Source of the DNA: Crocinitomicaceae bacterium
Lineage (GTDB): Bacteria; Bacteroidota; Bacteroidia; Flavobacteriales_G; Salibacteraceae
NCBI GenBank assembly: GCA_002713215.1
Contig: PAVO01000039.1
Coordinates: forward strand, 62,001 to 126,000
Reading direction: 5' to 3'
Length of the DNA: 64,000 nucleotides
A program made the translations under genes and the position numbers. This document shows, piece by piece, positions 8,529 through 18,700 of this stretch (position 1 is the first letter of the stretch; every line of letters starts with the position of its first letter). Below the pieces are notes generated by a model, which saw nothing but the letters and a program-made list of their open reading frames with translations, made no database searches and was not told where the DNA came from.

Positions 8529-9965
8529 TTACAGATGCCCCTCATTCAATAAATCCAGCACCGTTTTAACCGGATTAAAAGTATGAAGTGGTACTTCCAC
8601 AAATTCAGTAATCCAACCTGCCATAGCACCATTCCACAGACCCGGCAGCTCTAGTGCTTTTATATCTTTTCCCTGGTAAGATTTATGAGAAATAAACCCG
8701 GTATTGTCATTTCGGTACTTGAAGAGATCAAATTTTTCGCCGGAGTGGTTTTCCACCCAGCAAACCAAATCAACCGGATTAAAATGAGTAGCACTGTTCC
8801 AGATTGCTTTTTGGTCTTCGTTTTCTAAATCTACCTGAGAAGATTCTACAATTTGCCTGCTCCTTGATCCGTTTTCTTCCTTCACCCAAAACGGTCCTCC
8901 ACCTGGAGCTCCCGTATTTTTAACCATCCCACATACGCGAATGGGGCGATCCAAAATGTTTATGATTTCTTCGGCTGTATTTACCTGAATTCCCCAACGA
9001 TCATGTATCACTTTACTGGCCTTTTCAATTCCGCTTGGATGAATTAAACCGTTGAGCAGAGTATGAATGTTCTCTCTCATTTCGAGCAATCGGCCGGCAA
9101 GCAATTCTTTGTATTCACCATTTTTTTTGTGCCACTTGCTCAAACAAACGTTATCAATGTTTTTAATGAAGATCATTTGAGCGTTAATCTCATTTAAATT
9201 GTCGAGCAGTGCTCCATGCCCTCCGGGTCTAAACATCAATTCTCCATCTTCATTTTGAACTGGAGAATTGTCGGAATAAACCGCAACAGTATTCGTACTC
9301 TCTTTTTGAGTACTAAAAGTTACTTCAAACTGAAGATCGTTCTCGTATTTCTTTTTTAAGTCATCACAAATCTGTTGTATGGCCTCCAGGTGATTTTCGG
9401 ATACCGTAAAATGGATGCGCCCATCTTTATCGGAATAAGCATAAGAAATGGTTTCCAAAAAATGCTCTTCAATGGCCTTCCTGCTTTCCTCGCCTTCCCG
9501 ATGAAAGGTAATTAAAGCCTTAGGCAACTGACCGTAGTTTAATCCATCTTCATTCAATGTTTTTTCAATGGCTTCTCTAGATGAAGTAGATTCAAGCAAT
9601 TGCTTTAATTGAGGGTAAAAGGCAAATTGCGATATATTGTCCAGGAATAGCTGCGCTAATGCGTTTATACTTTGACTCGAATCAATTTCATCAATGGCCA
9701 GAAACAGATCCTTAAACATTCGGGTTGCAGCACCCGATGCCGGTACAAACTTTACAATGTCAAGTGACTCGCGAAATCGGTTAAAAAGTGCCATCAAGCG
9801 GTCAGACTCTTCCTCGTTATACGATTGAATTCCATCGCCAAGTGTCGCCGGCCTAAGCAAAACCATAGGTTCAACACCTTCCCTAAACTGACTAAGCTGC
9901 CGTTCAAACTCTTGCATTGAAATTCCCAACCTATTGAGTTGAGCACTAGCTTCATTGTAATTCAT
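8529..9965 (-). CDS. DUF4301 family protein
   Basis: The 478-residue cytoplasmic protein shows the DUF4301 pattern: an N-terminal helical part, then DIVKFVPASGAATRMFKDLF near residue 75, a nucleotidyltransferase-like SGAATRM loop, then FRPGGHGALLDNLN and an FIKNIDNVC segment. A GAPGGGPFWVK glycine motif lies further on. The loops resemble sugar-phosphate nucleotidyltransferases, so a nucleotide-binding or nucleotidyl-transfer role is plausible, but no reaction is established. The ATG at 9965 is supported by a -7 promoter box 20 bases upstream. It stands alone, converging with the T9SS cargo gene. Confidence 0.85.
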   Translation of the reverse strand: MNYNEASAQLNRLGISMQEFERQLSQFREGVEPMVLLRPATLGDGIQSYNEEESDRLMALFNRFRESLDIVKFVPASGAATRMFKDLFLAIDEIDSSQSINALAQLFLDNISQFAFYPQLKQLLESTSSREAIEKTLNEDGLNYGQLPKALITFHREGEESRKAIEEHFLETISYAYSDKDGRIHFTVSENHLEAIQQICDDLKKKYENDLQFEVTFSTQKESTNTVAVYSDNSPVQNEDGELMFRPGGHGALLDNLNEINAQMIFIKNIDNVCLSKWHKKNGEYKELLAGRLLEMRENIHTLLNGLIHPSGIEKASKVIHDRWGIQVNTAEEIINILDRPIRVCGMVKNTGAPGGGPFWVKEENGSRSRQIVESSQVDLENEDQKAIWNSATHFNPVDLVCWVENHSGEKFDLFKYRNDNTGFISHKSYQGKDIKALELPGLWNGAMAGWITEFVEVPLHTFNPVKTVLDLLNEGHL

Positions 9966-9985
9966 AAGGTTCGTGTTGCGGGCGC

Positions 9986-9993
9986 CAAATGTA
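9986..9993 (-). promoter_or_regulatory. Bacteroidota -7 box TACATTTG (minus strand) for the DUF4301 gene
   Basis: On the minus strand this octamer matches TAnnTTTG exactly. It predicts transcription starting near 9983, giving an 18-base leader before the ATG at 9965. No TTG at -33 was seen. Confidence 0.45.
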
Positions 9994-10106
9994 TTATTAT
10001 TCTTAGTTAATAATTGAAGCGATTCCTACCATTTTCTTAAGATTTTATAAGCCGTTAAAACCAATTTCGACCAACCTTTTATACATTCGCCGCTTAAGCC
10101 TTACTT

Positions 10107-11987
10107 ATGATTAGAAAATGTTTAACGGCCTTTGGAATGGCCCTGGTTTTATTCTCATGCAATACATCTGAAAATGCGAGTGAAACAGAAAACCCTACTG
10201 AAACAGAAAAAAACATGAATTTTAATGATGCTCATTCATTTGCTCAACCGCAAATTGCTACAATCACCCACCTGAATTGGGATGTAGTAGTAAACTTTGA
10301 CGAAAAAATAATTGAAGGAACTGCTACCTACGATTTAAAAACGGCAGAGGGTGCAACCGAAATTATACTGGACACCAAAAATGACCTGGAAGTAATATCA
10401 GTGACTGCCGATGGAGAAAAGGCAAATTTTACTGCTGGGTCCTTCGTTGAACACCTGGGCAACCCACTTGCCATTGAAATTACAGATCAAACCAAACAAA
10501 TTTCAATAACCTATAAAACAAGTCCAAATGCTGCCGCTCTGCAATGGTTGTCTCCTCAGCAAACAGCAAATAAAACAGCTCCGTTTCTTTTCACACAGTC
10601 CCAGGCCATTTTGGCCAGATCGTGGATTCCTGTGCAGGATGGACCTGGAATGCGATTTACCTATGATGCAAAAGTGAAAGTTCCCGAAGGACTCATTGCA
10701 CTAATGAGTGCTAAAAACCCAAAAGAAAAATCAGCCGACGGAGTTTATACCTTTAAAATGGCTCAACCCATTCCAGCTTATCTAATGGCTCTTACCGTAG
10801 GTGATGTAGAATACACCCAATTGGGAGCGCATACCGGTATTTATGCCGAAAGCAGTTTAACTGAAAAAGCCTCCTATGAGTTTGCAGAAATGGAAGACAT
10901 GCTGGTGGCTGCGGAAAAACTTTATGGAAAATACCAATGGGAAGTTTACGATATGATTATCCTCCCCCCTTCTTTTCCATTTGGAGGAATGGAAAACCCG
11001 CGACTAACCTTTGCGACTCCAACCATCATAGCCGGTGACCGGTCTTTAACTGCATTAGTGGCACATGAATTAGCGCACAGCTGGAGTGGAAATCTGGTTA
11101 CCAATGCTACCTGGGACGATTTCTGGTTGAACGAAGGTTTTACCGTTTATTTCGAACGACGAATAATGGAATCGTTATACGGTGAAGAATATGCCGAAAT
11201 GTTAGCTGACCTGGGCTATCAGGATTTGCAGCAGACCGTTGAGGATTATATGAAAAAGAACCAGGCTTCGGACACCCATTTAAAGCTCAATTTAAAAGAC
11301 CGTGATCCGGACGATGGAATGAGTGATATTGCCTATGAAAAAGGATACTTTTTGTTACGTCTTCTGGAGAAAAGCGTAGGTCGTAAAAAATTTGATGCCT
11401 TTCTAAAAAACTACTTTACTCAAAACGCATTTCAGGTAATGACAACTGAGGCCTTCCTTGATTATTTGAAAGCGAACTTATTAAGCGAAGAGTTCTATGA
11501 AGAATTGAAAGTTGACGCCTGGGTTTATGGACCGGGCTTACCAGAAAACTGTCCGGTACCTGAAAGCAATCGATTCGAAAAGGTGGAAGCACAAATCACC
11601 GCCTGGCAGGGAGGAAAACCAGCTGCCGAATTGGATACAGCCGGCTGGTCGTCACACGAGTGGCTTCATTTTGTCAGAAGCATTCCTATGAATTTAGACC
11701 TAAAACAAATGACTGAATTGGATAACACATTTGGGTTTACAAATAGTGGAAATTCTGAAATACTGGCAGCCTGGTTCCAGCATACCATTAGAAACAATTA
11801 TACGGTTGCCGATCCGGTAGTTAAGAACTTCTTAATCAACGTTGGTCGTAGAAAATTCCTTACCCCTACATACAAGGCGTTTAAGGAAGCCGGAAAAATT
11901 GAACAAGCTCGTGAGATTTATGCTGAAGCGCGCCCAAATTATCATTCAGTAAGTACCCAAACTATGGACGAATTATTGGGTGAGTAG
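10107..11987 (+). CDS. M1 family aminopeptidase lipoprotein (leukotriene A4 hydrolase-like)
   Basis: The 626-residue zinc aminopeptidase has a lipoprotein signal (ALVLFSCNTSE, cysteine near residue 18), so it should sit on a periplasmic or outer membrane face. The M1 signature is complete: the substrate loop GGMENPRLTF, then near residue 320 the zinc site HELAHSWSG, and after 18 residues the third ligand in WLNEGFTVYFERR. A SDIAYEKGYFLLRLLE helix follows, then the C-terminal helical domain of the LTA4H subfamily. It removes N-terminal amino acids from peptides. It probably supplies amino acids, and the downstream proline dehydrogenase gene (32 bases away, with its own promoter-like box) fits peptide and proline catabolism (inference). 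Confidence 0.93.
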   Translation: MIRKCLTAFGMALVLFSCNTSENASETENPTETEKNMNFNDAHSFAQPQIATITHLNWDVVVNFDEKIIEGTATYDLKTAEGATEIILDTKNDLEVISVTADGEKANFTAGSFVEHLGNPLAIEITDQTKQISITYKTSPNAAALQWLSPQQTANKTAPFLFTQSQAILARSWIPVQDGPGMRFTYDAKVKVPEGLIALMSAKNPKEKSADGVYTFKMAQPIPAYLMALTVGDVEYTQLGAHTGIYAESSLTEKASYEFAEMEDMLVAAEKLYGKYQWEVYDMIILPPSFPFGGMENPRLTFATPTIIAGDRSLTALVAHELAHSWSGNLVTNATWDDFWLNEGFTVYFERRIMESLYGEEYAEMLADLGYQDLQQTVEDYMKKNQASDTHLKLNLKDRDPDDGMSDIAYEKGYFLLRLLEKSVGRKKFDAFLKNYFTQNAFQVMTTEAFLDYLKANLLSEEFYEELKVDAWVYGPGLPENCPVPESNRFEKVEAQITAWQGGKPAAELDTAGWSSHEWLHFVRSIPMNLDLKQMTELDNTFGFTNSGNSEILAAWFQHTIRNNYTVADPVVKNFLINVGRRKFLTPTYKAFKEAGKIEQAREIYAEARPNYHSVSTQTMDELLGE

Positions 11988-11989
11988 CT

Positions 11990-11997
11990 TATTTTTG
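11990..11997 (+). promoter_or_regulatory. Bacteroidota -7 box TATTTTTG upstream of proline dehydrogenase
   Basis: This TAnnTTTG match starts 2 bases after the stop of the M1 peptidase gene and predicts a start site near 12000, 20 bases before the ATG. A TTG lies only 11 bases upstream, shorter than the usual 17-23. Confidence 0.4.
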
Positions 11998-12019
11998 CCG
12001 TCAGAAAATACGGGTCAAA

Positions 12020-13186
12020 ATGAAGGTGAATTTTCAGGATACTAAGGTAGCGTTTAAACACAGAAGTAATTCCGATCTTCAGTTCGCTAAATGGATTTTC
12101 AAATTGATGGGAAATCCCAGGTTAACGAACCTAATGACTGGCCTAACCTTATTTGCGTTAAAGATAAACTTCCCGGTTTCCTGGATCGTTAAACCCACCA
12201 TTTTTAAACAGTTCTGTGGAGGTACCTCTATTCAGGACTCCGATCCTACTTATCGAATGCTGGCTTCTAATGGAATTGAGGCAATTCTTGACTACTCCGT
12301 AGAAGGTCAGGAAGAAGAAAAGTCGTTTAACCACGTTCACGATGAACTGATTCGATTGATTGAAAATGCGAAGCAGCATTCCAAAGTGCCAACCACCTGC
12401 CTTAAAGTTACGGGATTAGCCCGCTTTGCCTTACTGGAAAAAGTAAACGAGAACAAAGAACTAAGTCAGGAAGAAAAACTGGAATACAACAATGTGGTTC
12501 AGCGGCTGGACCGAATTTGTAAGAAGGCGCACGATTTAGGAGTTAAAATATATATCGACGCTGAAGAAAGTTGGGTGCAAATTGCCATTGATCGACTTGC
12601 TGAAGTAATGATGAAAAAGTATAACGACAAAAGCGCCATTGTATTTACAACTTTACAGATGTACCGACACGACAAATTGCAATACCTGAATGACCTGATT
12701 GCCCTTTCTAGAAAGGAGAATTACAGACTTGGAGTTAAACTGGTTCGCGGAGCTTATTTGGAAAAAGAAAACGAACGGGCAATCGAGTTAAACTACCCCA
12801 CACCAACTCAACCCAATAAAGAATCTACCGATCGTGACTACGACCAGGCGCTTACCACGGTTGTCGAAAATATTGATGTTGTTGAGGTATGCGCAGGAAG
12901 TCATAATGAAAAAAGTGCCGAACACCTGGTTGAGTTATTGGAAAAACACAACCTTCCGAAAGATCACGACCATATTTTCTTCTCTCAATTGTATGGAATG
13001 AGCGACAACATCAGTTTCAATCTGGCAACCAATGGCTACAATGTAAGTAAGTACCTGCCCTATGGGCCTGTAAAGGATACCCTTCCCTACCTCATTCGTC
13101 GTGCAGAAGAGAACACTTCAGTTGCTGGTCAAATGGGAAAAGAGCTGCAATTAATCCTTACAGAAATCAGCAGAAGGAAGCAATAA
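12020..13186 (+). CDS. Proline dehydrogenase
   Basis: The 388-residue monofunctional enzyme oxidises proline to pyrroline-5-carboxylate with FAD, passing electrons to the quinone pool at the inner membrane. Landmarks include CLKVTGLARFALLE, IYIDAEESWVQ, the KLVRGAYLEKE strand-loop that contacts FAD, the YGMSDNISFNLA segment, and the C-terminal RRAEENTSVAGQ motif whose arginine pair binds the substrate carboxylate. Length and order match Bacteroidota ProDH. No pyrroline-5-carboxylate dehydrogenase gene is in the window, so the next step is encoded elsewhere. It follows the M1 aminopeptidase. Confidence 0.93.
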   Translation: MKVNFQDTKVAFKHRSNSDLQFAKWIFKLMGNPRLTNLMTGLTLFALKINFPVSWIVKPTIFKQFCGGTSIQDSDPTYRMLASNGIEAILDYSVEGQEEEKSFNHVHDELIRLIENAKQHSKVPTTCLKVTGLARFALLEKVNENKELSQEEKLEYNNVVQRLDRICKKAHDLGVKIYIDAEESWVQIAIDRLAEVMMKKYNDKSAIVFTTLQMYRHDKLQYLNDLIALSRKENYRLGVKLVRGAYLEKENERAIELNYPTPTQPNKESTDRDYDQALTTVVENIDVVEVCAGSHNEKSAEHLVELLEKHNLPKDHDHIFFSQLYGMSDNISFNLATNGYNVSKYLPYGPVKDTLPYLIRRAEENTSVAGQMGKELQLILTEISRRKQ

Positions 13187-13298
13187 AAAAACTGCTGTTC
13201 CAGAACAAACCAATTTCAACGACAAACGTCATTAAGGTGTTAAGTCTCAAAATGAGACATTGATAATTTATAGTTTATTTTTACGCAAAATCTTAAAC

Positions 13299-15767
13299 AT
13301 GAAGAATTGGTTACTTCTCACAACACTAATTGTTGTGGCAAACTATTCGGTTGCTCAATATTGTACACCCCGGGGAAACTGTACCCGTGGCGATTATATC
13401 AATGATTTTACTTTCAATACGATATCCAACCTGGGTACTGCAGGTTCAAACTGTGGTTCGTTCAGGAACCCTGGTACTGCTTACGTGGACCATGGGTTTT
13501 CAACCACGGTAACACAAGGTGTAAAATACCAGTTAACCGTTAAAGGCAGGAACAACGGACAGCCGCAAGGATTTGGTGTTTGGATTGACTACAACAGGGA
13601 TGGTGATTTTAACGATCCGGGTGAGTTTGTAAGTTCAAATGCTACGCCCACAAATCAAACTTTTACAGATTCGGTTACCGTTCCCTACTCTGCTAAAGCT
13701 GGAATTACCTGGCTCAGAGTAAGAAGTATTCGGAGCACAACGGTTAAAGCGGGAGAATCATGTACCAACTACAATCGTGGGGAAACCGAAGACTACAGGG
13801 TGGTGATAAAAGACGCACCTATTGCTCCTCTCACCGATTTTAAAGCAAATAGTACAGTTTCGTGTAATGGAATTGTAAAATTTACCGATCTGACCCCTAA
13901 TAAAATAACCAGTTGGTTATGGGAATTTGGAGATGGTGATACGAGCCATCAACAGCATCCAACCCATACCTATGCCAGTGGAACATATACAGTAAAACTG
14001 ACCGGGACCAATTCGAATGGATCAAAAACTGAAACCAAAACCAATTACGTTACGGTAAATGCAGGTAGCGGCCCGGTTAATGCGCAATGTACTCCAAGTA
14101 CGGTTTCAAGTTCTGCCGGTTTTGGAATTACCAGTTTTTCGTTTTCAGGACTCTCTCAAACTTCACAAGATGCTTCGTCAATTGGTTATGAGGATTTTAG
14201 TTGCAACCAGGCTAATGTTACACAAGGGCTATCTTATAGAATGAAATTTGGGTCAGCCAGTGCGCCTGCAAATCAAAACTTCAGGGCATGGATTGATTAC
14301 AACGGTGATGGTGTCTTTTCAAATCAGGAAATGGTGCTGTCTCAGGACAATGTAAAAGAGGCAGATAAAATGATTACCATTCCAGCAGGAAGTGTAATCG
14401 GAAGCGCGTTGCGAGTGAGAATTGCCGGAGTCTATTTCCTTTCTTCTCCCGCAGGTTCAGCGTATAATTCCTGCGCTAAGCTTACCAATGGTCAAATGGA
14501 AGATTACAACATCAAAATAAAAAAGAACGTAGCCAAACCGGTTGCGGATTTGGAAGCTGTTCCAATCAAAAGCTGTGATGGAACCGTTCAATTCAATGAC
14601 CTTTCAAGTAATATTCCAACAGCCTGGGAATGGAATTTCGGCGATGGTAAGACCAGTATTATGGAGAATCCAAAACATACTTATGCTACCAGTGGCAATT
14701 ACACCATTAAACTTAAAGTCACCAATCAATATGGTGTTGATTCCACTACTAAGAATGGATATGTGGACGTAAGCCTGGCCGATAATGTTGTTTCTACCTG
14801 TACCACCAAAACCGTATCTCACATTGACGATTACGGGATTCATTACGTGATTTTTAACTCCATCAACAATATAACCGATGACGGTGGAGAAGGATATCAG
14901 GATTATAGTTGCTCGCACCAAACTACGGTGGAAGCTGGTAAAACCTATGCTATTGAAATAAAAACCGGCTCCGTAAACCTTGAGGATGTTATCGTTTGGA
15001 TCGATTATAACAACGATGGTGTATTCAACACCAGTAATGAAAAAGTGCTTACTTCGAAAAATGATACGCTCCACAAAGGGAACATAATTATTCCGAGTAC
15101 GGCTACACAGAATAAACCATTGAGATTGAGAATTACGTCGGATATTGTTGGAACCAATTTGGGTCCCTGCGCCGATCCAACCTATGGACAAACCGAAGAT
15201 TATGGTGTTTTGGTAGCCAAAGCCAGTACCGCTGCTCCTGTAGCGGATTTCTCTGCGGACAGTACCAAATCGTGTACGGGAGTTATTCAATTCACCGATA
15301 AATCAAGCAATTCCCCGAATCAATGGGCCTGGGATTTTGGTGATGGCGGAACCAGCACCAGTAAGGATCCTAAATACACCTACTCCGCTCCAGGTAAGTA
15401 CACCGTAAAACTTACCGCTAGCAATTCAAATGGCTCTGACCTTGAAACCAAGACGACTTATATTGATGTTGATGAAATTTATTGCGGCGCTCAAATCGGA
15501 ATCGAAGAGTTACTATTGTCTGAGGCATCGGTTTACCCTAATCCCGGTTCCGGGCTTTTTACATTGAAGTTTTCATCTGCTGATGTGAAAAACTACAGCT
15601 TAAAGGTTCGCTCTATGCAAGGTCAAATAATATATTTGAAAAACATTGATGAAAATGAAGAAGCAGAAATGATAGAATTGGATTTAAGAAATCATAGGAA
15701 CGGGGTTTACTTTCTGGAAATAAACAGTGGTGATTATACTGCAGTTAAGAAAATTATTATCAAGTAA
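13299..15767 (+). CDS. T9SS type A cargo with three GEVED and three PKD domains
   Basis: The product has 822 residues from the ATG at 13299, which gives a good signal peptide (MKNWLLLTTLIVVANYSVAQ); the longer TTG-started frame from 13260 adds 13 unlikely residues. The body alternates two modules three times: a GEVED domain (marked by WIDYNRDGDFND, WIDYNGDGVFSN and WIDYNNDGVFNT, each followed by an ETEDY or QMEDY ending) and a PKD domain (marked by WEFGDGDTS, WNFGDGKTS and WDFGDGGTS). The last 80 residues are a Por-type sorting domain (VYPNPGSGLFTLKF). No catalytic domain is visible, so an adhesive or structural surface role is likely. The giant CHU_C protein gene begins 10 bases after the stop. 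Confidence 0.88.
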   Translation: MKNWLLLTTLIVVANYSVAQYCTPRGNCTRGDYINDFTFNTISNLGTAGSNCGSFRNPGTAYVDHGFSTTVTQGVKYQLTVKGRNNGQPQGFGVWIDYNRDGDFNDPGEFVSSNATPTNQTFTDSVTVPYSAKAGITWLRVRSIRSTTVKAGESCTNYNRGETEDYRVVIKDAPIAPLTDFKANSTVSCNGIVKFTDLTPNKITSWLWEFGDGDTSHQQHPTHTYASGTYTVKLTGTNSNGSKTETKTNYVTVNAGSGPVNAQCTPSTVSSSAGFGITSFSFSGLSQTSQDASSIGYEDFSCNQANVTQGLSYRMKFGSASAPANQNFRAWIDYNGDGVFSNQEMVLSQDNVKEADKMITIPAGSVIGSALRVRIAGVYFLSSPAGSAYNSCAKLTNGQMEDYNIKIKKNVAKPVADLEAVPIKSCDGTVQFNDLSSNIPTAWEWNFGDGKTSIMENPKHTYATSGNYTIKLKVTNQYGVDSTTKNGYVDVSLADNVVSTCTTKTVSHIDDYGIHYVIFNSINNITDDGGEGYQDYSCSHQTTVEAGKTYAIEIKTGSVNLEDVIVWIDYNNDGVFNTSNEKVLTSKNDTLHKGNIIIPSTATQNKPLRLRITSDIVGTNLGPCADPTYGQTEDYGVLVAKASTAAPVADFSADSTKSCTGVIQFTDKSSNSPNQWAWDFGDGGTSTSKDPKYTYSAPGKYTVKLTASNSNGSDLETKTTYIDVDEIYCGAQIGIEELLLSEASVYPNPGSGLFTLKFSSADVKNYSLKVRSMQGQIIYLKNIDENEEAEMIELDLRNHRNGVYFLEINSGDYTAVKKIIIK

Positions 15768-15777
15768 AAATTCGTTG

Positions 15778-18700
15778 ATGCTTCGAAAGCTTATAGCTCT
15801 TTTTTCGTTTATCCTAATCCTTCAGTGCCTACCCACCAAAGAAGCCGGTGCTGCTCATATGTATGGAGGCAACATCAGCTACATTTATGTCAAGGATACC
15901 ACTATAGGGGGTAATCCCATGCACATTTATAATATCGTTATGACCGTATATTACGATTGTAATGATGCACGATATCCCTTCCCCGGTGCAGAAACCATTG
16001 CCATATACGAAGGAGCACTAAACGCAACCTCTCTTCCAGCATCTTCAAAAGTTGCCGATGTTTCATTGCAATGGATTGATTCAACCACGTTGAAAGCTAA
16101 TTTACCAGTTGGTTGTGCTTTGCCTACCGGTTTATGTGTTGGTAAGGTCAACTATGCTAACCAGGTTATTTTGCCTCCAACATTTGTTGGCTACCACTTT
16201 GTGTTTGACCGATGCTGTAGAACGGTAATCCAGAATATTAATGGAGGACTAAATACAGTGGGTTCTCTCTTTCACTCCTGGACAGCCAGTACAGCAACCA
16301 AAAACAGCTCTCCCGTATTCAGGGACTTAAAAAGGCCTTTTTTATGTGCAGGTCAGGAAAAAGCAATTGTTAACCTGGCTTTGGATGTAGACGGAAATAA
16401 ACTCAATTACGGATTTTACCATCCCTTCGATGGAGAAGCATCGAATACCAACGTAAACTATAGAAATGGTTATACTACCTGGCCTCCCAAAACCGTGGCA
16501 TATAGGGCAGGACACAGTGTTAACGCACCCTTTGGACCTACCGGAAGCGCTTCTATTAATGGGGTTACAGGACTTACCAGCTTAAAGGCGGCAACGGTTA
16601 CCGGCCCCTATGTTATTGGGGTGAGGGTAAAAGAAATTGATGCCAATGGGTTTACCATTGGGGTGGTTGAAAGGGAATTTCAATTTCCCGTGGTTACCTG
16701 CCAGGATACCAATAAAAATACACCCAATCTAATCCAGGGATCTAAGACCGATTATGAAATAGACGCAGGTGATTCACTTTGTTTTGACATTGAATTTGAA
16801 AGCAAGGGAGCTCCTTTAGCCTTCGAATATGAGGTGGTTGGGGAACCTTTTTCATTTCCTACCAACCCTCTGGCAACACAAGGTACTCCGCAGTTTACCG
16901 GACAAAAATCGAAGCAGGAAATTTGCTGGAAAACAACCTGTCCACAAGGTAGAGCATCCAAATATTTCTTTACGGCAAGCATAGCAGATAGTGCATGTCT
17001 GCCAGGTGATACTGCCATCGTCTACTCCATATTGGTTAAACCCTTTGAAGGACCAAAACAAATAAACGGATTAAGAAGCATGTGTGCGGGATCGCCCAGT
17101 GTTACCTATACAACCGATACCATTGTCGATGCTACCTATACCTGGACAGTAACCGGAGGAACCGTGGTAAGCGGAGGAACCGGACCAAGCATTACCGTAA
17201 ATTGGGGAAATGGACCTGGCGGAAACGTTCGGGTAACTGCCTCCAGTAAATTTGGCTGCCCCAGCGATCCTATTGATCTACCTGTTAATGTGATTACCTT
17301 CCCAGTGAATCCGGGAATAGACCGAACCATTTGTTTGGGTGATACAACAACCCTTGGTTCTACGGGTTCAGTTCCAACAGGACCTACGGGCTTTTCACTC
17401 AAATGGAATCCATCCTTATCGCTGGATAACGATACGGTTCAAAACCCCAATGCGTTTCCCATAACAACTACCAAATACACCGTTAAGGTTACGGATACCA
17501 CCGGACTTTGCTTTGTAGTAGATACAGTGGAAGTTACCGTTTTGCAAAGTACCAATGCGGGAATTACTACCAAGGACACGTCAATTTGCGAAGGAAACCA
17601 GGTTCAGTTACAGGCTTTTGGCGGACGATTCTATAAGTGGACTCCCTCTGGTGCTGTGAGCAATGACACGATTATAAATCCAATGACTACAATCTCCAGT
17701 ACAACTACCATTTATGCATTGATAACCGATACAGGTACAGCATGCCCGGCCCTGGATTCTGTTACCATTACAATTGAGAATAAAGCATTGATCTCCGCAG
17801 GAGTTGATTCCAGCATTTGTATGGGAGAATCCTATACCTTGGGACAAACCCCCAATGGACCTTCCGGTTCTACCTATTCATGGAGCCCTACTACCAACTT
17901 GTCGAGTAGTACTTCAGGCGCTCCGGTATATACGCCCACAGCGGCGGGTTCTGCAACCTACGTACTTAGTGTTACTACTCCTTCCAGCTGTACTTTTATG
18001 GATACGGTAACTGTGGTAACGGATACCATACCTAAATTGATCTTAGAATCGAAACATGACACTATTTGTGAGGGTCAGAGCGATACCATGAATGTAAGAG
18101 GTGCAAACAATTATACCTGGATTCCTTCCAGTCTTCCTCAAAATCAATCCTTCCAGTTTGTGAGCCCTGCTACTACAACCAAATACATTGTTACAGGAAC
18201 AGACCTGAACGGTTGTACATCAAAGGATTCTCATACGGTTGTGGTTAATCCAACCCCTAAAATTTTAATTCCGCATGACAGCATCTTCCTGTGTTTAGGA
18301 GATTCGGTGGTACTTACTACCACGACAGGAGCGTTAAGTTATACCTGGACGCCGAGTACGGCGCTTACACCCAGCCCTTTTGTGGCAAGCCCCGAAGCAA
18401 AACCTACAAGCAGCGTAACGTATACGGTTTCGATTTTAGGTAGAAACGGATGCAACAACGTTGATTCTATTCATGTAATGGTAGACGATACCATACCCGT
18501 GGATGCCGGGTTTGATAAAAAGCTCTGTATTCCCGATAGCGTGATATTGGGTGGTATTCCAACTTCTCCGCTGTTTAGAACCACGTTTACCTGGTTCCCG
18601 GGAAGCACACTTGATGACAGCACATTGGCTAATCCGAAATCATTTACCACCAAAGACACCACTTACATTGTGAGAGCGCAAAATGGCGTTTGCTTAGGGT

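Noticed and set aside
14604-15290. A 228-codon open frame on the minus strand inside the PKD/GEVED gene
   Set aside because: It mirrors a repetitive coding sequence on the other strand; its translation is Asn/Ile/Arg-rich without any recognisable motif.
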